Of a stretch of 64,000 nucleotides of DNA, positions 8,634 to 17,507 are shown piece by piece (position 1 is the stretch's first letter; the number at the start of each line of letters is the position of its first letter). The position numbers were made by a program, and so were the translations under genes. Source of the stretch: Allobosea sp. CRIB-10 (GTDB taxonomy: Bacteria > Pseudomonadota > Alphaproteobacteria > Rhizobiales > Beijerinckiaceae); assembly GCF_900112185.1 (NCBI RefSeq), contig NZ_FOKP01000014.1, positions 62,001-126,000 on the forward strand, read 5' to 3'. The notes under the pieces are model-generated. The model searched no databases. It was not told where the DNA came from and saw only the letters and a list, made by a program, of their open reading frames with translations.

Positions 8634-11600
8634 ATGCGCCATCTCGTCCGTCTCGCCCTCCTGCTCGGCCTGACTGTCGCCGCCGGACCCGCTTTCGCCC
8701 AGAAGGCCTATGTCCGGCCCGATCTCGCCAGCGACGGCCAGCGCCTGGAGGAGCGGCTGAAGCGCGAAGTCTCGGTCGGCCAACGCCCCTTCGCCACCTT
8801 GTTGCGCGACGGCACCGCGGCTCTCAATCGCGGCGACGCCCGCGCCGCCCTCCCGCTGGCCAATGCCGCGGCGGTCGCCGATCCCGCCAACCCCGGCGGC
8901 TGGCGCCTGATGGCGCAGGCGGCCAGCGGCATCGAGCCGCGCGATTATCGCGAGCGCTACGAACTGCGCGAGCGCGCGATCAGCTCCGCCTATCTCGCCT
9001 ATCAGCGCTCGACCTCGCGCAATGACGAAGCCTCCTCGCTCGGCGTGCTCGCCCGCGTCTTCGAGAAGCACGAGCTCTGGCGCCCGGCGCTGACGACCTA
9101 TCGGCTCAGTCTCGACCTTGCCGACAACGCCTCGCTGCGCACCGACTATGAGGCGCTCCGGGCCCAGCGCGGCTTCCGCCTGATTTCCAACAAGGTCGAT
9201 TCCGACGCGGCGAGCCCGCGAGCCTGTTTCGAATTCTCCGAGCCGCTCTCGCGCGGCCGCGTCGACTTCGCGCCTTACGTCGCCATCACCGGCAAGGGCG
9301 ATTTCGCCGTCAGCGGCGAGGAGCGCCAGCTCTGCGTCGACGGCCTGCGCCATGGCGAGCGCTACGGCTTCGTCATCCGCCAGGGCGTGCCCTCGGCCAT
9401 CCCCGATGAGAAGCTGCTGAAATCGGCCGATTACGAGGTCTATGTCCGCGACCGCGCCCCGTCCGTGCGCTTCACCGGCAAGAACTACGTGCTGCCGCGC
9501 ACCGGCCAGCAGGGCGTGCCGGTCGTCTCGGTCAATGCCGACAGCCTCGATCTCGAAGTCATGCGCATCGGCGACCGCAACCTGATCGGCTCGGTCCATT
9601 CCGAGGACTTCCTCACACAGCTGGGCAGCTACAACGCCAATCAGATCGCCTCGGACAAGGGTTCCAGCGTCTGGAAGGGCACGATGGCGGTGAAGTCCGA
9701 GCTCAACAAGGACGTCACCACCGCCTTCCCGGTGCTGGAGGCGGTCGGCCGCCTTCAGCCCGGCGTCTACGTCATGTTCGCCAAGCCGACCGGCACCAGC
9801 AAGACGGCCAGTTCCTCGGATGGCGATGGCGACTATGACTACGACGGCACCACCCGCGCGACGCAATGGTTCGTCGTCTCCGATCTCGGCCTGACCTCCT
9901 TCTCAGGGCCGGACGGCGTGCATGTGCTGGTGCGCTCGCTCGCCGACGCCTCGCCGGTTGCCAATGCGGAACTGCGCCTGATCGCCCGCAACAACGAGGT
10001 GCTGGCGACCGTCCGCTCCGATCGCGACGGCTATGCCCGCTTCGACGCCGCCCTCAGCAAGGGCCAGGGCGGCAATGCGCCCGGCCTCGTCACCGCCAGC
10101 CTCGCCGAGGATTATGGCTTCCTCGACCTGAAGCAGACCGCGTTCGACCTGTCGGATCGCGGCGTAAAGGGCCGCGTCGCCCCGGCCGGGCTCGACGCTT
10201 TCCTCTACACCGAGCGCGGCGTCTATCGCTCCGGCGAGACCGTCTACCTGACGACGCTGCTGCGCGACGCCAAGGGCGCCGCCGTCGCCGGCCTGCCGCT
10301 GACGCTCGTCGTCAGGCGGCCGGATGGCGTCGAATATCGCCGCCGCCAGGTTGAGGACCAGGGCGCCGGCGGCCGCGCCCATTCGATCCCGCTGATCTCC
10401 GGCGCCCAGACCGGCACCTGGCGCGTCCAGGCCTATTCCGATCCCAAGGGCGCCGCGATCGGCGAGGTCTCCTTCCTGGTCGAGGATTATGTCCCCGAGC
10501 GGCTGGAGCTGACGCTTTCTCCGAAGAAGCAGGTGCTGCAGGCCGGCGAGCCGGCCGAGATCGACGTCAACGCCCGCTATCTCTACGGCGCGCCCGGCTC
10601 CGATCTCGACGTCACCGGCTCGATGACCGTGCGCTCGGCGGCGCAGACCGCGATTCCCGGCTTCTCCGGCTATGAGGTCGGCCTGACCGACGAGGCCTTC
10701 GAGCCGCAGCAGAGCGAGTTCGAGGACGCTGCCAAGACCGGCGCGGACGGCAAGGTCACGATCGCCAATCCGGTCGCCCAGCCCGAGACCAACCGGCCGC
10801 TCGAAATCGAGCTGACCGTGCGCGTCGGCGAGCCCGGCGGGCGCGCCATCGCTCGCTCGGTCACCTTGCCGATCGTGCCCAAGAGCGCCGCCATCGGCGT
10901 GCGCAAGGCCTTCAAGGACGGCGAGCTCGGCAACGGCCAGACCGCGACCTTCGACGTGATCATGGCCCAGGGCGACGGGCGCCGCATCGCCCGCCAGGGC
11001 CTGAAATGGACCCTGTCCAAGGTCAGCCGCAACTATCAGTGGTTCTACCAGGACGGGCGCTGGAACTATGAGGGCGTGAAGACGACCCGCCGTGTCGCCG
11101 ATGGCGAAATCGCCGTCACCGAGAACGCCCCGGCCCGCATCGCCGCCCCGGTGCAATGGGGCAATTACCGGCTCGACGTCAGCGCCGATGGCGCCGAGGC
11201 GACCGAGACCAGCGTCTCCTTCAATGTCGGCTACGAGACCGAGAAGACTGCCGACCAGCCCGATGTGCTCGACGTCGCCCTCGACAAGCCGTCCTACGCC
11301 AATGGCGAGAGCATGCAGGTGCGTCTCACCCCGCGCTTCGCCGGCAAGGCGACGCTGGCAGTGATGAGCGACCGCGTCGCCGAGATCCGCACCGTCGACG
11401 TGCCGGCCAATGGCACGACCGTGACCATACCCGCGAAGTCCGACTGGGGCGCCAGCGCCTATCTCGTCGTGCTCGCCCATCGCCCGATGGACACGGCGGC
11501 CCAGCGCATGCCCGGCCGCGCCATCGGCCTCGCCTGGTTCAGCGTCGGCAAGGACGAACGCAACCTCGCGATCGATCTCGGCGCGCCCAACCTGGTGCGC

Positions 11601-13883
11601 CCGCTCTCGATCTTGTCGCTCCCCGTCAAGGTCATCGGCGCGAAAGCAGGCGAAGACGCCTTCGTCACCGTCGCTGCGGTCGATATCGGCATCCTCAACC
11701 TCACCCGCTTCGAGAGCCCCGATCCGAGCAAGTACTTCTTCGGCCAGCGCCAGCTCGGCCATGAGCTGCGCGATCTCTACGGCTATCTGATCGACGGCAT
11801 GCAGGGCGTGCGCGGCGCGATCCGCTCCGGCGGCGACGCCGCCCCGCAGCTCAATGGCGAGGCCCCGACGCAGGAGCCGCTGGCGCGCTATTCCGGCGTG
11901 GTCAAGCTCGGCCCGGACGGCACCGCCAAGGTCGACTTCGAACTACCGGCCTTCAACGGCTCGGTCCGCGTCATGGCCGTGGCCTGGAGCGCCGGCCGCA
12001 CCGGCCAGGCCAGCGCCGACGTCTTCGTGCGCGACCAGATCGTGGCGCAGGCGACGCTGCCGCGTTTCCTCGCGCTCGGGGACCAGTCGCGCTTCCACCT
12101 GCAGATCGACAATGTCGAGGGGCCGGCCGGCTCCTATCTCGTCGATCTCGACGTCAAGGGCCCGGTCGTCGTCGCGGCCGACGCGACCCGCCGCAGCATG
12201 ACCATGGCCGCCGGCGCCAAGAGCTCGCTGACGATCCCGGTCACCGCTGCCGGGCTCGGCCGCGCCAGCTTCGACGTCAAGGTCACCGGCCCCAACGGCA
12301 TCGGCACGGTGCAGAACCTTGCCTTGCGGGTCCAGCCCTCGACCCAGACGATCGCGCGCCGGATCGTCCGCCCGATCCCGGGCGGCGGCTCGCTCACCGT
12401 CTCCTCCGATTTGATGGCCGATCTCGTGCCGGATTCCGGCGCGGTCTCCGTCTCGGTTTCGCCAGTCGCGGCGCTCGACGTCGCTTCGGTGCTGAAGGCG
12501 CTCGACCGCTACCCCCATGGCTGCACCGAGCAGACGATCAGCCGGGCGCTGCCGCTCCTCGTCGTCAACCGGCTCGCCTCGATGGAGCAGCTGGCGCTCG
12601 ACGGCAATGCCGACGAACGCGTCAACGCCGCGATCGAGCGCGTACTCGCCCGCCAGGGCAATAACGGCTCCTTCGGCCTCTGGGGCGTCGGCGGCGAGGA
12701 CCTCTGGCTCGACGCTTTCGTCACCGACTTCCTGACCCGCGCCCGCGAGCGCCAGTTCGCGGTGCCGCAGACCGCGTTCAACATGGCGCTCGACCGCCTG
12801 CGCAACCAGGTCGTCAACACCAGCGAGATCAACAAGGAGGAGGCCGCCGGCATCGCCTATGCCCTCTATGTCCTCGCCCGGAACGGGCGACCGGTGATGG
12901 GCGATCTGCGCTATCTCGCCGACAACAAGCTCGGCGATTTCGCCTCACCTCTCGCCCGCGCCCAGATCGGCGCGGCGCTCTCGCTGCTCGGCGACCGCAC
13001 CCGCGGCCGTGCCGCCTTCAGCAGCGCGCTGGGAACGCTGCAACAAGCGAGTGATGACGGCCTGTCGCGCGCCGACTATGGCTCGCGGCTGCGCGACGGC
13101 GCCGGCATCCTGACCCTGATCGCCGAGAGCAATGGCGAGCGCGCCGACCTCTCCCGCGCTGCCGACGTCGTCCAGAACGCGCGCCAGAATGCGCGCTACA
13201 CCTCAACGCAGGAGAATATGTGGATGGCGATGGCGGCGGCGGCCATCGTAAAGGACGCCGACGGTCTCACGCTGACCGTCGACGGCACCGAACGCAAGGG
13301 CGCCCTCTACCGCACGATCCCGCAGGCGGCGCTGGAGGCGAAGTCGCTGGTGATCGGCAACCCCGGCACCGCCTCGGCCAATGCGGTGATCACCGTGTCC
13401 GGCATCCCTTCGACACCGGAGCCTGCACTCAACCAGGGCTTCGGCCTGGAGCGCACGCTCTTCACCATGAAGGGCGAGCGCGTCGATCCCTCGCGCCTGC
13501 GCCAGAACGAGCGCTATGTCGTCGCGCTCAAGGTGACCGAGCCGGCGGCGCGCTATGGCCGCCTGCTGCTGGTCGATCCCGTCCCGGCCGGGCTGGAGAT
13601 CGAGAACGCCAAGCTGACCGAGGGCGCCTCGGTCGAGGGCCTCAACTGGCTGAAGCAGGAGGTCTCGCCGGTGCATACCGAGGCACGCGACGACCGCTTC
13701 GTCGCGGCCTTCGAGCGCAGCGGCGGCAAGAACGATCCGCTGAGCTACACGGTCGCCTATATCGCCAGGGCCGTCTCGCCCGGACGCTATGTCGCGCCGG
13801 CGGCGGTGATCGAGGACATGTACCGGCCGGACCGCTTCGGCCGGACGGGCTTCGGTACGATCGAGATCACGTCGGCGCGGTAG
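8634..13883 (+). CDS. Bacterial alpha-2-macroglobulin family protein with thioester motif
   Basis: Bacterial alpha-2-macroglobulins are periplasmic traps that bind invading proteases, often encoded with penicillin-binding protein 1C as here. The protein is about 1749 residues. The ATG at 8634 has GGAG eight bases upstream and starts a signal peptide ending in PAFAQ; the frame is open further upstream but without leader features. The mid-region has macroglobulin-type beta domains such as GLDAFLYTERGVYRSGETVYL and the bait-adjacent FELPAFNGSVRVMAVAW. The thioester motif CTEQ is intact at residues 1297-1300 within YPHGCTEQT. There is no lipobox cysteine, so it is probably soluble periplasmic rather than lipid-anchored as in E. 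coli YfhM. Confidence 0.93.
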   Translation: MRHLVRLALLLGLTVAAGPAFAQKAYVRPDLASDGQRLEERLKREVSVGQRPFATLLRDGTAALNRGDARAALPLANAAAVADPANPGGWRLMAQAASGIEPRDYRERYELRERAISSAYLAYQRSTSRNDEASSLGVLARVFEKHELWRPALTTYRLSLDLADNASLRTDYEALRAQRGFRLISNKVDSDAASPRACFEFSEPLSRGRVDFAPYVAITGKGDFAVSGEERQLCVDGLRHGERYGFVIRQGVPSAIPDEKLLKSADYEVYVRDRAPSVRFTGKNYVLPRTGQQGVPVVSVNADSLDLEVMRIGDRNLIGSVHSEDFLTQLGSYNANQIASDKGSSVWKGTMAVKSELNKDVTTAFPVLEAVGRLQPGVYVMFAKPTGTSKTASSSDGDGDYDYDGTTRATQWFVVSDLGLTSFSGPDGVHVLVRSLADASPVANAELRLIARNNEVLATVRSDRDGYARFDAALSKGQGGNAPGLVTASLAEDYGFLDLKQTAFDLSDRGVKGRVAPAGLDAFLYTERGVYRSGETVYLTTLLRDAKGAAVAGLPLTLVVRRPDGVEYRRRQVEDQGAGGRAHSIPLISGAQTGTWRVQAYSDPKGAAIGEVSFLVEDYVPERLELTLSPKKQVLQAGEPAEIDVNARYLYGAPGSDLDVTGSMTVRSAAQTAIPGFSGYEVGLTDEAFEPQQSEFEDAAKTGADGKVTIANPVAQPETNRPLEIELTVRVGEPGGRAIARSVTLPIVPKSAAIGVRKAFKDGELGNGQTATFDVIMAQGDGRRIARQGLKWTLSKVSRNYQWFYQDGRWNYEGVKTTRRVADGEIAVTENAPARIAAPVQWGNYRLDVSADGAEATETSVSFNVGYETEKTADQPDVLDVALDKPSYANGESMQVRLTPRFAGKATLAVMSDRVAEIRTVDVPANGTTVTIPAKSDWGASAYLVVLAHRPMDTAAQRMPGRAIGLAWFSVGKDERNLAIDLGAPNLVRPLSILSLPVKVIGAKAGEDAFVTVAAVDIGILNLTRFESPDPSKYFFGQRQLGHELRDLYGYLIDGMQGVRGAIRSGGDAAPQLNGEAPTQEPLARYSGVVKLGPDGTAKVDFELPAFNGSVRVMAVAWSAGRTGQASADVFVRDQIVAQATLPRFLALGDQSRFHLQIDNVEGPAGSYLVDLDVKGPVVVAADATRRSMTMAAGAKSSLTIPVTAAGLGRASFDVKVTGPNGIGTVQNLALRVQPSTQTIARRIVRPIPGGGSLTVSSDLMADLVPDSGAVSVSVSPVAALDVASVLKALDRYPHGCTEQTISRALPLLVVNRLASMEQLALDGNADERVNAAIERVLARQGNNGSFGLWGVGGEDLWLDAFVTDFLTRARERQFAVPQTAFNMALDRLRNQVVNTSEINKEEAAGIAYALYVLARNGRPVMGDLRYLADNKLGDFASPLARAQIGAALSLLGDRTRGRAAFSSALGTLQQASDDGLSRADYGSRLRDGAGILTLIAESNGERADLSRAADVVQNARQNARYTSTQENMWMAMAAAAIVKDADGLTLTVDGTERKGALYRTIPQAALEAKSLVIGNPGTASANAVITVSGIPSTPEPALNQGFGLERTLFTMKGERVDPSRLRQNERYVVALKVTEPAARYGRLLLVDPVPAGLEIENAKLTEGASVEGLNWLKQEVSPVHTEARDDRFVAAFERSGGKNDPLSYTVAYIARAVSPGRYVAPAAVIEDMYRPDRFGRTGFGTIEITSAR

Positions 13884-13921
13884 GGTCGAAATGGGCTCGG
13901 AGCGAGACCAGCGCGACTCCT

Positions 13922-14076
13922 CCCCTCCCCCTTGTGGGGAGGGGCTGGGGGTGGGGGGCAAACGACCAGGCGAGCCTGCCGCAGGTGAGGCTCGGATACA
14001 GCCCGGCGCTCTTCCTAACGGCGTCGCGCCTGCCTTTCCGCCCCCCACCCCTGCCCCTCCCCACAAGGGGCAGGGG
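13922..14076. repeat. GC-rich inverted-repeat element between A2M and pbpC
   Basis: Two arms of about 30 bp (13928-13958 and 14041-14070) are near-perfect inverted copies. Each arm also contains its own hairpin, CCCCTCCCC/GGGGAGGGG on the left and CCCCTGCCCC/GGGGCAGGGG on the right. About 80 bp of unrelated sequence separates them. It looks like a mobile palindromic element of the kind scattered through Hyphomicrobiales genomes. It lies in frame ahead of pbpC. Confidence 0.75.
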
Positions 14077-16167
14077 TTGCGCGTTGCAGCAGCCTTCAGA
14101 AAGCTGAAAATCGCAGCGGGTTGCACTCTGGCGCTCGCTGCCGGAGGCTTTGCCTCCCTCGTCTGGTACGCCTCCACCCTGCCCCCGATCGATTTCGCAA
14201 CCGCCCGCGATCGCTCGACCGTGGTGCTCGACCGCGAGGGCAAATTGCTGCGCCCCTTCGTCACCGCGGACGGACGCTGGAAGCTGCCGGTCGGCGCCGA
14301 CGACGTCGATCCGCGTTACCTCTCGATGCTCAAGGCCTTCGAGGACAAGCGCTTCGACGACCATGCCGGCATCGACCCGCTCGGTGCCTTGCGGGCGGCC
14401 GGACAGATGCTCGGCAACGGCCGCATCGTCTCCGGCGGCTCGACCCTGACCATGCAGGTCGCCCGCCTGCTCGAACCGCGCCAGGAGCGCTCGCTCTCGG
14501 CAAAGCTCAGGCAGGCGGTCCGCGCCATCGAACTCGAGCAGCGCTTCAGCAAGACCGCGATTCTCGACCTCTATCTCACCCTCGCTCCCTTCGGCGGCAA
14601 TCTCGAGGGCGTGCGCGCCGCAAGCTTCGCCTATTTCGGCAAGGAGCCGAAGCGGCTCTCGACCGCGGAAGCCGCATTGCTGGTCGCCCTGCCGCAATCG
14701 CCGGAGACGCGCCGGCCCGACCGATTCCCCGAAGCCGCGCGCAAGGCCCGCGAGCGCGTGCTCGTCCGGGTCGAAGCCGCCGGCCTCGCGACGCCGGACG
14801 AGGTCGCCGCCGCGCGCGAGGAGCCGGTGCCGACGGCGCGCAAGCCCTTCCCGAACCTCGCACCGCACACCGCCGAACAGGTCGTCGCCGAGGCACCGGA
14901 GCAGCGCAGCCAGCGCCTCACCATCGATGCCCGCTGGCAGGCGAGCCTGGAGCAGCTCGCCCGTGAGCGCGCCATCGGCCAGGGCCCGCAGCTCTCGATC
15001 GCCATCCTCGTCGCCGACAACGAGACCGGCGAAATCCGCGCCTCGGTCGGCGGCGTCGACTATTTCGATGCCGGGCGCGCCGGCTCGCTCGACCTGACCC
15101 AGGCGCTGCGCTCGCCCGGCTCCGCGCTGAAGCCCTTCATCTACGCGCTCGCCTTCGACAACGGCCTCGCCCATCCTGAGACGATGCTGGAAGACCGGCC
15201 GACCCGCTACGGCCTCTATGTCCCCGAGAATTTCGACCTCGGCTTCCAGGGCATGGTCAGCGCCCGCAAGGCGCTGCAGCTCTCGCTCAATCTGCCAGCG
15301 GTCGAGCTGCTATCGGCCGTCGGCCCGCAGCGCTTCCTGTCGCGCTTGAAGGATGCCGGCGCGGCGATCGCCATGCCGAGGGATGGCGGCGCGCCCGGCC
15401 TCGCCATTGGCCTCGGCGGGCTCGGCATCACGCTCTCCGATTTGACCCGGCTCTATGTCGGCCTCGCCCGCGGCGGCGAGGTCGTGCCGCTGCATGTGAA
15501 GTCGGCGAGCGGCGTGATCGAGCCGCCTTTGCGCCTCGTCGAGCCTGTCGCTGCCTGGTATGTCGCCGATACCTTGCTCGGCGCGCCGCCGCCGCTCAAC
15601 GCCCCGCCGGGGCGGATCGCCTACAAGACCGGCACCTCCTATGGCTATCGCGACGCCTGGGCCGTCGGCTTCGACCGCAAGCACACGATCGGCGTCTGGG
15701 TCGGCCGGCCCGACAATGGCGCAGTGCCCGGCCTCGTCGGTCGCGTCGTCGCAGCGCCGATCCTGTTCGACGCCTTCGCCCGCATCGGTCTCGATCCGCA
15801 CCCTTTCGTGCAGCCGCCGGGGACGATCGCCGCCAGTAGCGCGACGTTGCCGCCGCCGCTCCGGCATTTGCGCCAGGACGTGCCGAAGACGGTCGCTGCG
15901 CTCGCGACGCCCGGTCTGAAGCTCGCCTTCCCGCCGGAGGGCGCCAGGATCGATCTTGCCGCCTCTGCGCTCGATGGCACGCCGCAACTCAACCTCAAGG
16001 TCTCCGGCGGTGTCGCACCCTTCACCTGGCTGGTCGACGGCGCGCCGGTCATGGCGGCGGTGAAGCGCCGGGAAGCCGCCTGGCAGCCGCCCGGCAAGGG
16101 CTTTGTCCGGATATCGGTGATCGACGCCGCCGGCGCCAGCGAGAGCGTCTCGGTCAGGCTGCAGTAG
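14077..16167 (+). CDS. pbpC: Penicillin-binding protein 1C
   Basis: PBP1C is a membrane-anchored bifunctional peptidoglycan synthase. The glycosyltransferase domain has EDKRFDDHAGID (Glu89 from the chosen start) and GGSTLTMQVARL. The transpeptidase domain has the nucleophile in SPGSALKP (Ser349-x-x-Lys352), SLN in LQLSLNLPAVELL, and KTGTSYGYRDAW with Lys517. A C-terminal BiPBP_C-type beta domain follows residue 600. The N-terminal anchor is IAAGCTLALAAGGFASLVWY. The frame is open back to 13891, but that part is the repeat element. I therefore place the start at the TTG at 14077, which leaves a normal length of 696 residues; this start is uncertain. It pairs with the upstream macroglobulin gene. 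Confidence 0.92.
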   Translation: MRVAAAFRKLKIAAGCTLALAAGGFASLVWYASTLPPIDFATARDRSTVVLDREGKLLRPFVTADGRWKLPVGADDVDPRYLSMLKAFEDKRFDDHAGIDPLGALRAAGQMLGNGRIVSGGSTLTMQVARLLEPRQERSLSAKLRQAVRAIELEQRFSKTAILDLYLTLAPFGGNLEGVRAASFAYFGKEPKRLSTAEAALLVALPQSPETRRPDRFPEAARKARERVLVRVEAAGLATPDEVAAAREEPVPTARKPFPNLAPHTAEQVVAEAPEQRSQRLTIDARWQASLEQLARERAIGQGPQLSIAILVADNETGEIRASVGGVDYFDAGRAGSLDLTQALRSPGSALKPFIYALAFDNGLAHPETMLEDRPTRYGLYVPENFDLGFQGMVSARKALQLSLNLPAVELLSAVGPQRFLSRLKDAGAAIAMPRDGGAPGLAIGLGGLGITLSDLTRLYVGLARGGEVVPLHVKSASGVIEPPLRLVEPVAAWYVADTLLGAPPPLNAPPGRIAYKTGTSYGYRDAWAVGFDRKHTIGVWVGRPDNGAVPGLVGRVVAAPILFDAFARIGLDPHPFVQPPGTIAASSATLPPPLRHLRQDVPKTVAALATPGLKLAFPPEGARIDLAASALDGTPQLNLKVSGGVAPFTWLVDGAPVMAAVKRREAAWQPPGKGFVRISVIDAAGASESVSVRLQ

Positions 16168-16172
16168 CCAGA

Positions 16173-16216
16173 GCATTTTCGAGCGAAGCGGCTACCGGTT
16201 CGCGTGAAGAAAATGC
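16173..16216. repeat. Short palindromic repeat with GCATTTTC/GAAAATGC ends
   Basis: The ends GCATTTTC and GAAAATGC are perfectly inverted, with an inner GCGAA/TTCGC pair. The element lies between pbpC and the convergent receptor gene, and may also act as a terminator for one or both. It resembles a short repeat that I recall from many Hyphomicrobiales genomes. Confidence 0.6.
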
Positions 16217-16232
16217 GATAACTAAGCAACAC

Positions 16233-17216
16233 TCACTCGATCTTGACGCCGCTCGCCTTGATGATCGGCGCCCAGCGCTCGATCTCGGCTCCGACGAAGG
16301 AACGTAGTCCAGCCGGCTCCTGCAATTCGGCCGCGGGGATTTCGGCGCCGAGTTCGTTCAGCTTGGCCTTGACCGTCGCGTCGGCGAGCGCCGCCTTCAG
16401 CGCCTGGTTGAGCTTGGCGACGACCGGCGCCGGCGTGTCCTTCGGCGCGAACATCGCGTTCCAGACCTCGACCTTGAAACCGGGCACGCCGGCCTCGGTG
16501 CTGGTCGGCACGTCCGGCAGCGCCGTCGCCCGGGCCGTAGAGGCGACGGCGAGCGTCTTGATCGTGCCGGCACGGTGCTGCGGGGCGACGTTCACCGCCT
16601 GGTCGCAGAGATAGTCGACCTGTCCGGCGACGAGATCGTTCATCGCCGGGCCGGTACCGCGATAGGGCACGCCGTTGGGTTTCACGCCGACGACGGTGTT
16701 GAACAGCAGGCAGGTGGTGTGGCTGACCGAGCCGACGCCGGCATGGGCGTTGCTTGCCGCCTTCTCGTTCGCCTTCACCCAGGCGACGAACTCGGCCAGC
16801 GTCGCGCTCGGATGCGTCTTGCGCACGGTCAGGAAGATCGGGTTGGTGTTGACCAGCCCGACCGGAGCGAAGTCTTCGACCGGGCGGTATTTCAGGTTCG
16901 GATTGAGCGAGACGGCGGCGGCATGGGTGCCGGTATGGCCGATCAGGATGACATGGCCGTCGGCCGGCGCGGCCATCAGGCGCTGTCCGGCAAGCGTGCC
17001 GGCGGCGCCGACCGCGTTCTCGATGATCACCGGCTGGCCGAGCGTGCGGCTCATATGCTCGCCGACCAGGCGCCCGACCACGTCGGTCGGCCCGCCCGCG
17101 GCGAATGGGATCAGCATGGTGACCGGCTTGCTCGGGAAGGTTTGAGCCTGCGCGAACGAGGCCGAAGCCATGCAGGCAGCGAATCCCGCAGCCTTGAGCC
17201 AGAAGCCAATCCTCAT
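16233..17216 (-). CDS. Orphan Bug-family substrate-binding protein
   Basis: This periplasmic receptor of the Bug/TctC family has 327 residues from the ATG at 17216, which follows GGGAGGAACGGC. A Sec signal peptide (FWLKAAGFAACMASASFA) ends near AQAQ. The mature start TFPSKPVTMLIPFAAGGPTD is the family signature, and the domain ends with a typical EIERWAPIIKASGVKIE. No tctA or tctB gene adjoins it, so it must work with permease subunits encoded elsewhere (possibly the ones at 3.8-5.8 kb) or act in sensing. It is convergent with pbpC across a palindrome. The ligand is unknown. Confidence 0.9.
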   Translation of the reverse strand: MRIGFWLKAAGFAACMASASFAQAQTFPSKPVTMLIPFAAGGPTDVVGRLVGEHMSRTLGQPVIIENAVGAAGTLAGQRLMAAPADGHVILIGHTGTHAAAVSLNPNLKYRPVEDFAPVGLVNTNPIFLTVRKTHPSATLAEFVAWVKANEKAASNAHAGVGSVSHTTCLLFNTVVGVKPNGVPYRGTGPAMNDLVAGQVDYLCDQAVNVAPQHRAGTIKTLAVASTARATALPDVPTSTEAGVPGFKVEVWNAMFAPKDTPAPVVAKLNQALKAALADATVKAKLNELGAEIPAAELQEPAGLRSFVGAEIERWAPIIKASGVKIE

Positions 17217-17402
17217 GCCGTTCCTCCCGTCGATGTCACGGGCGGCACCTGAGTTTTCGCTCATTGGACACCGCCGCCGCGACGGTTAGCGTCGGGCGGC
17301 GGCGAAAGCGAATAGACGTTTCCGCTAAGGGCTATCCGGATATCCTCTACCCGGACCGAGGAGCAGGGCGCTCCGAAACCAATTGCGACGCTGATCCAGC
17401 GC

Positions 17403-17493
17403 GTCATGCTCGGCCTTGTGCCGAGCACCCACGTCTTGAACACCGCATTCGATCAGTGAAGACGTGGATGGTCGGGACAAGCCCGACCATGAC
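17403..17493. repeat. Dispersed palindromic repeat, copy A
   Basis: This is one of five related elements in the window (others at 24412, 31054, 41825 and 50599). It begins GTCATGCTCGG and ends CGACCATGAC, with an inner CCACGTCTT/AAGACGTGG pair. The two outer stems in this copy are both self-complementary, CTCGGCCTTGTGCCGAG and GGTCGGGACAAGCCCGACC. Confidence 0.8.
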
Positions 17494-17507
17494 GGCAAAG
17501 GCGCAGG

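Noticed and set aside
8466..11762. Two long minus-strand frames opposite the alpha-2-macroglobulin gene
   Set aside because: They are shadows of a strongly coding gene and show no protein features of their own.
13891..14076. Upstream extension of pbpC
   Set aside because: It is made of the GC-rich inverted repeat and gives a Pro/Gly-rich leader before the membrane anchor, so it is treated as repeat rather than protein.
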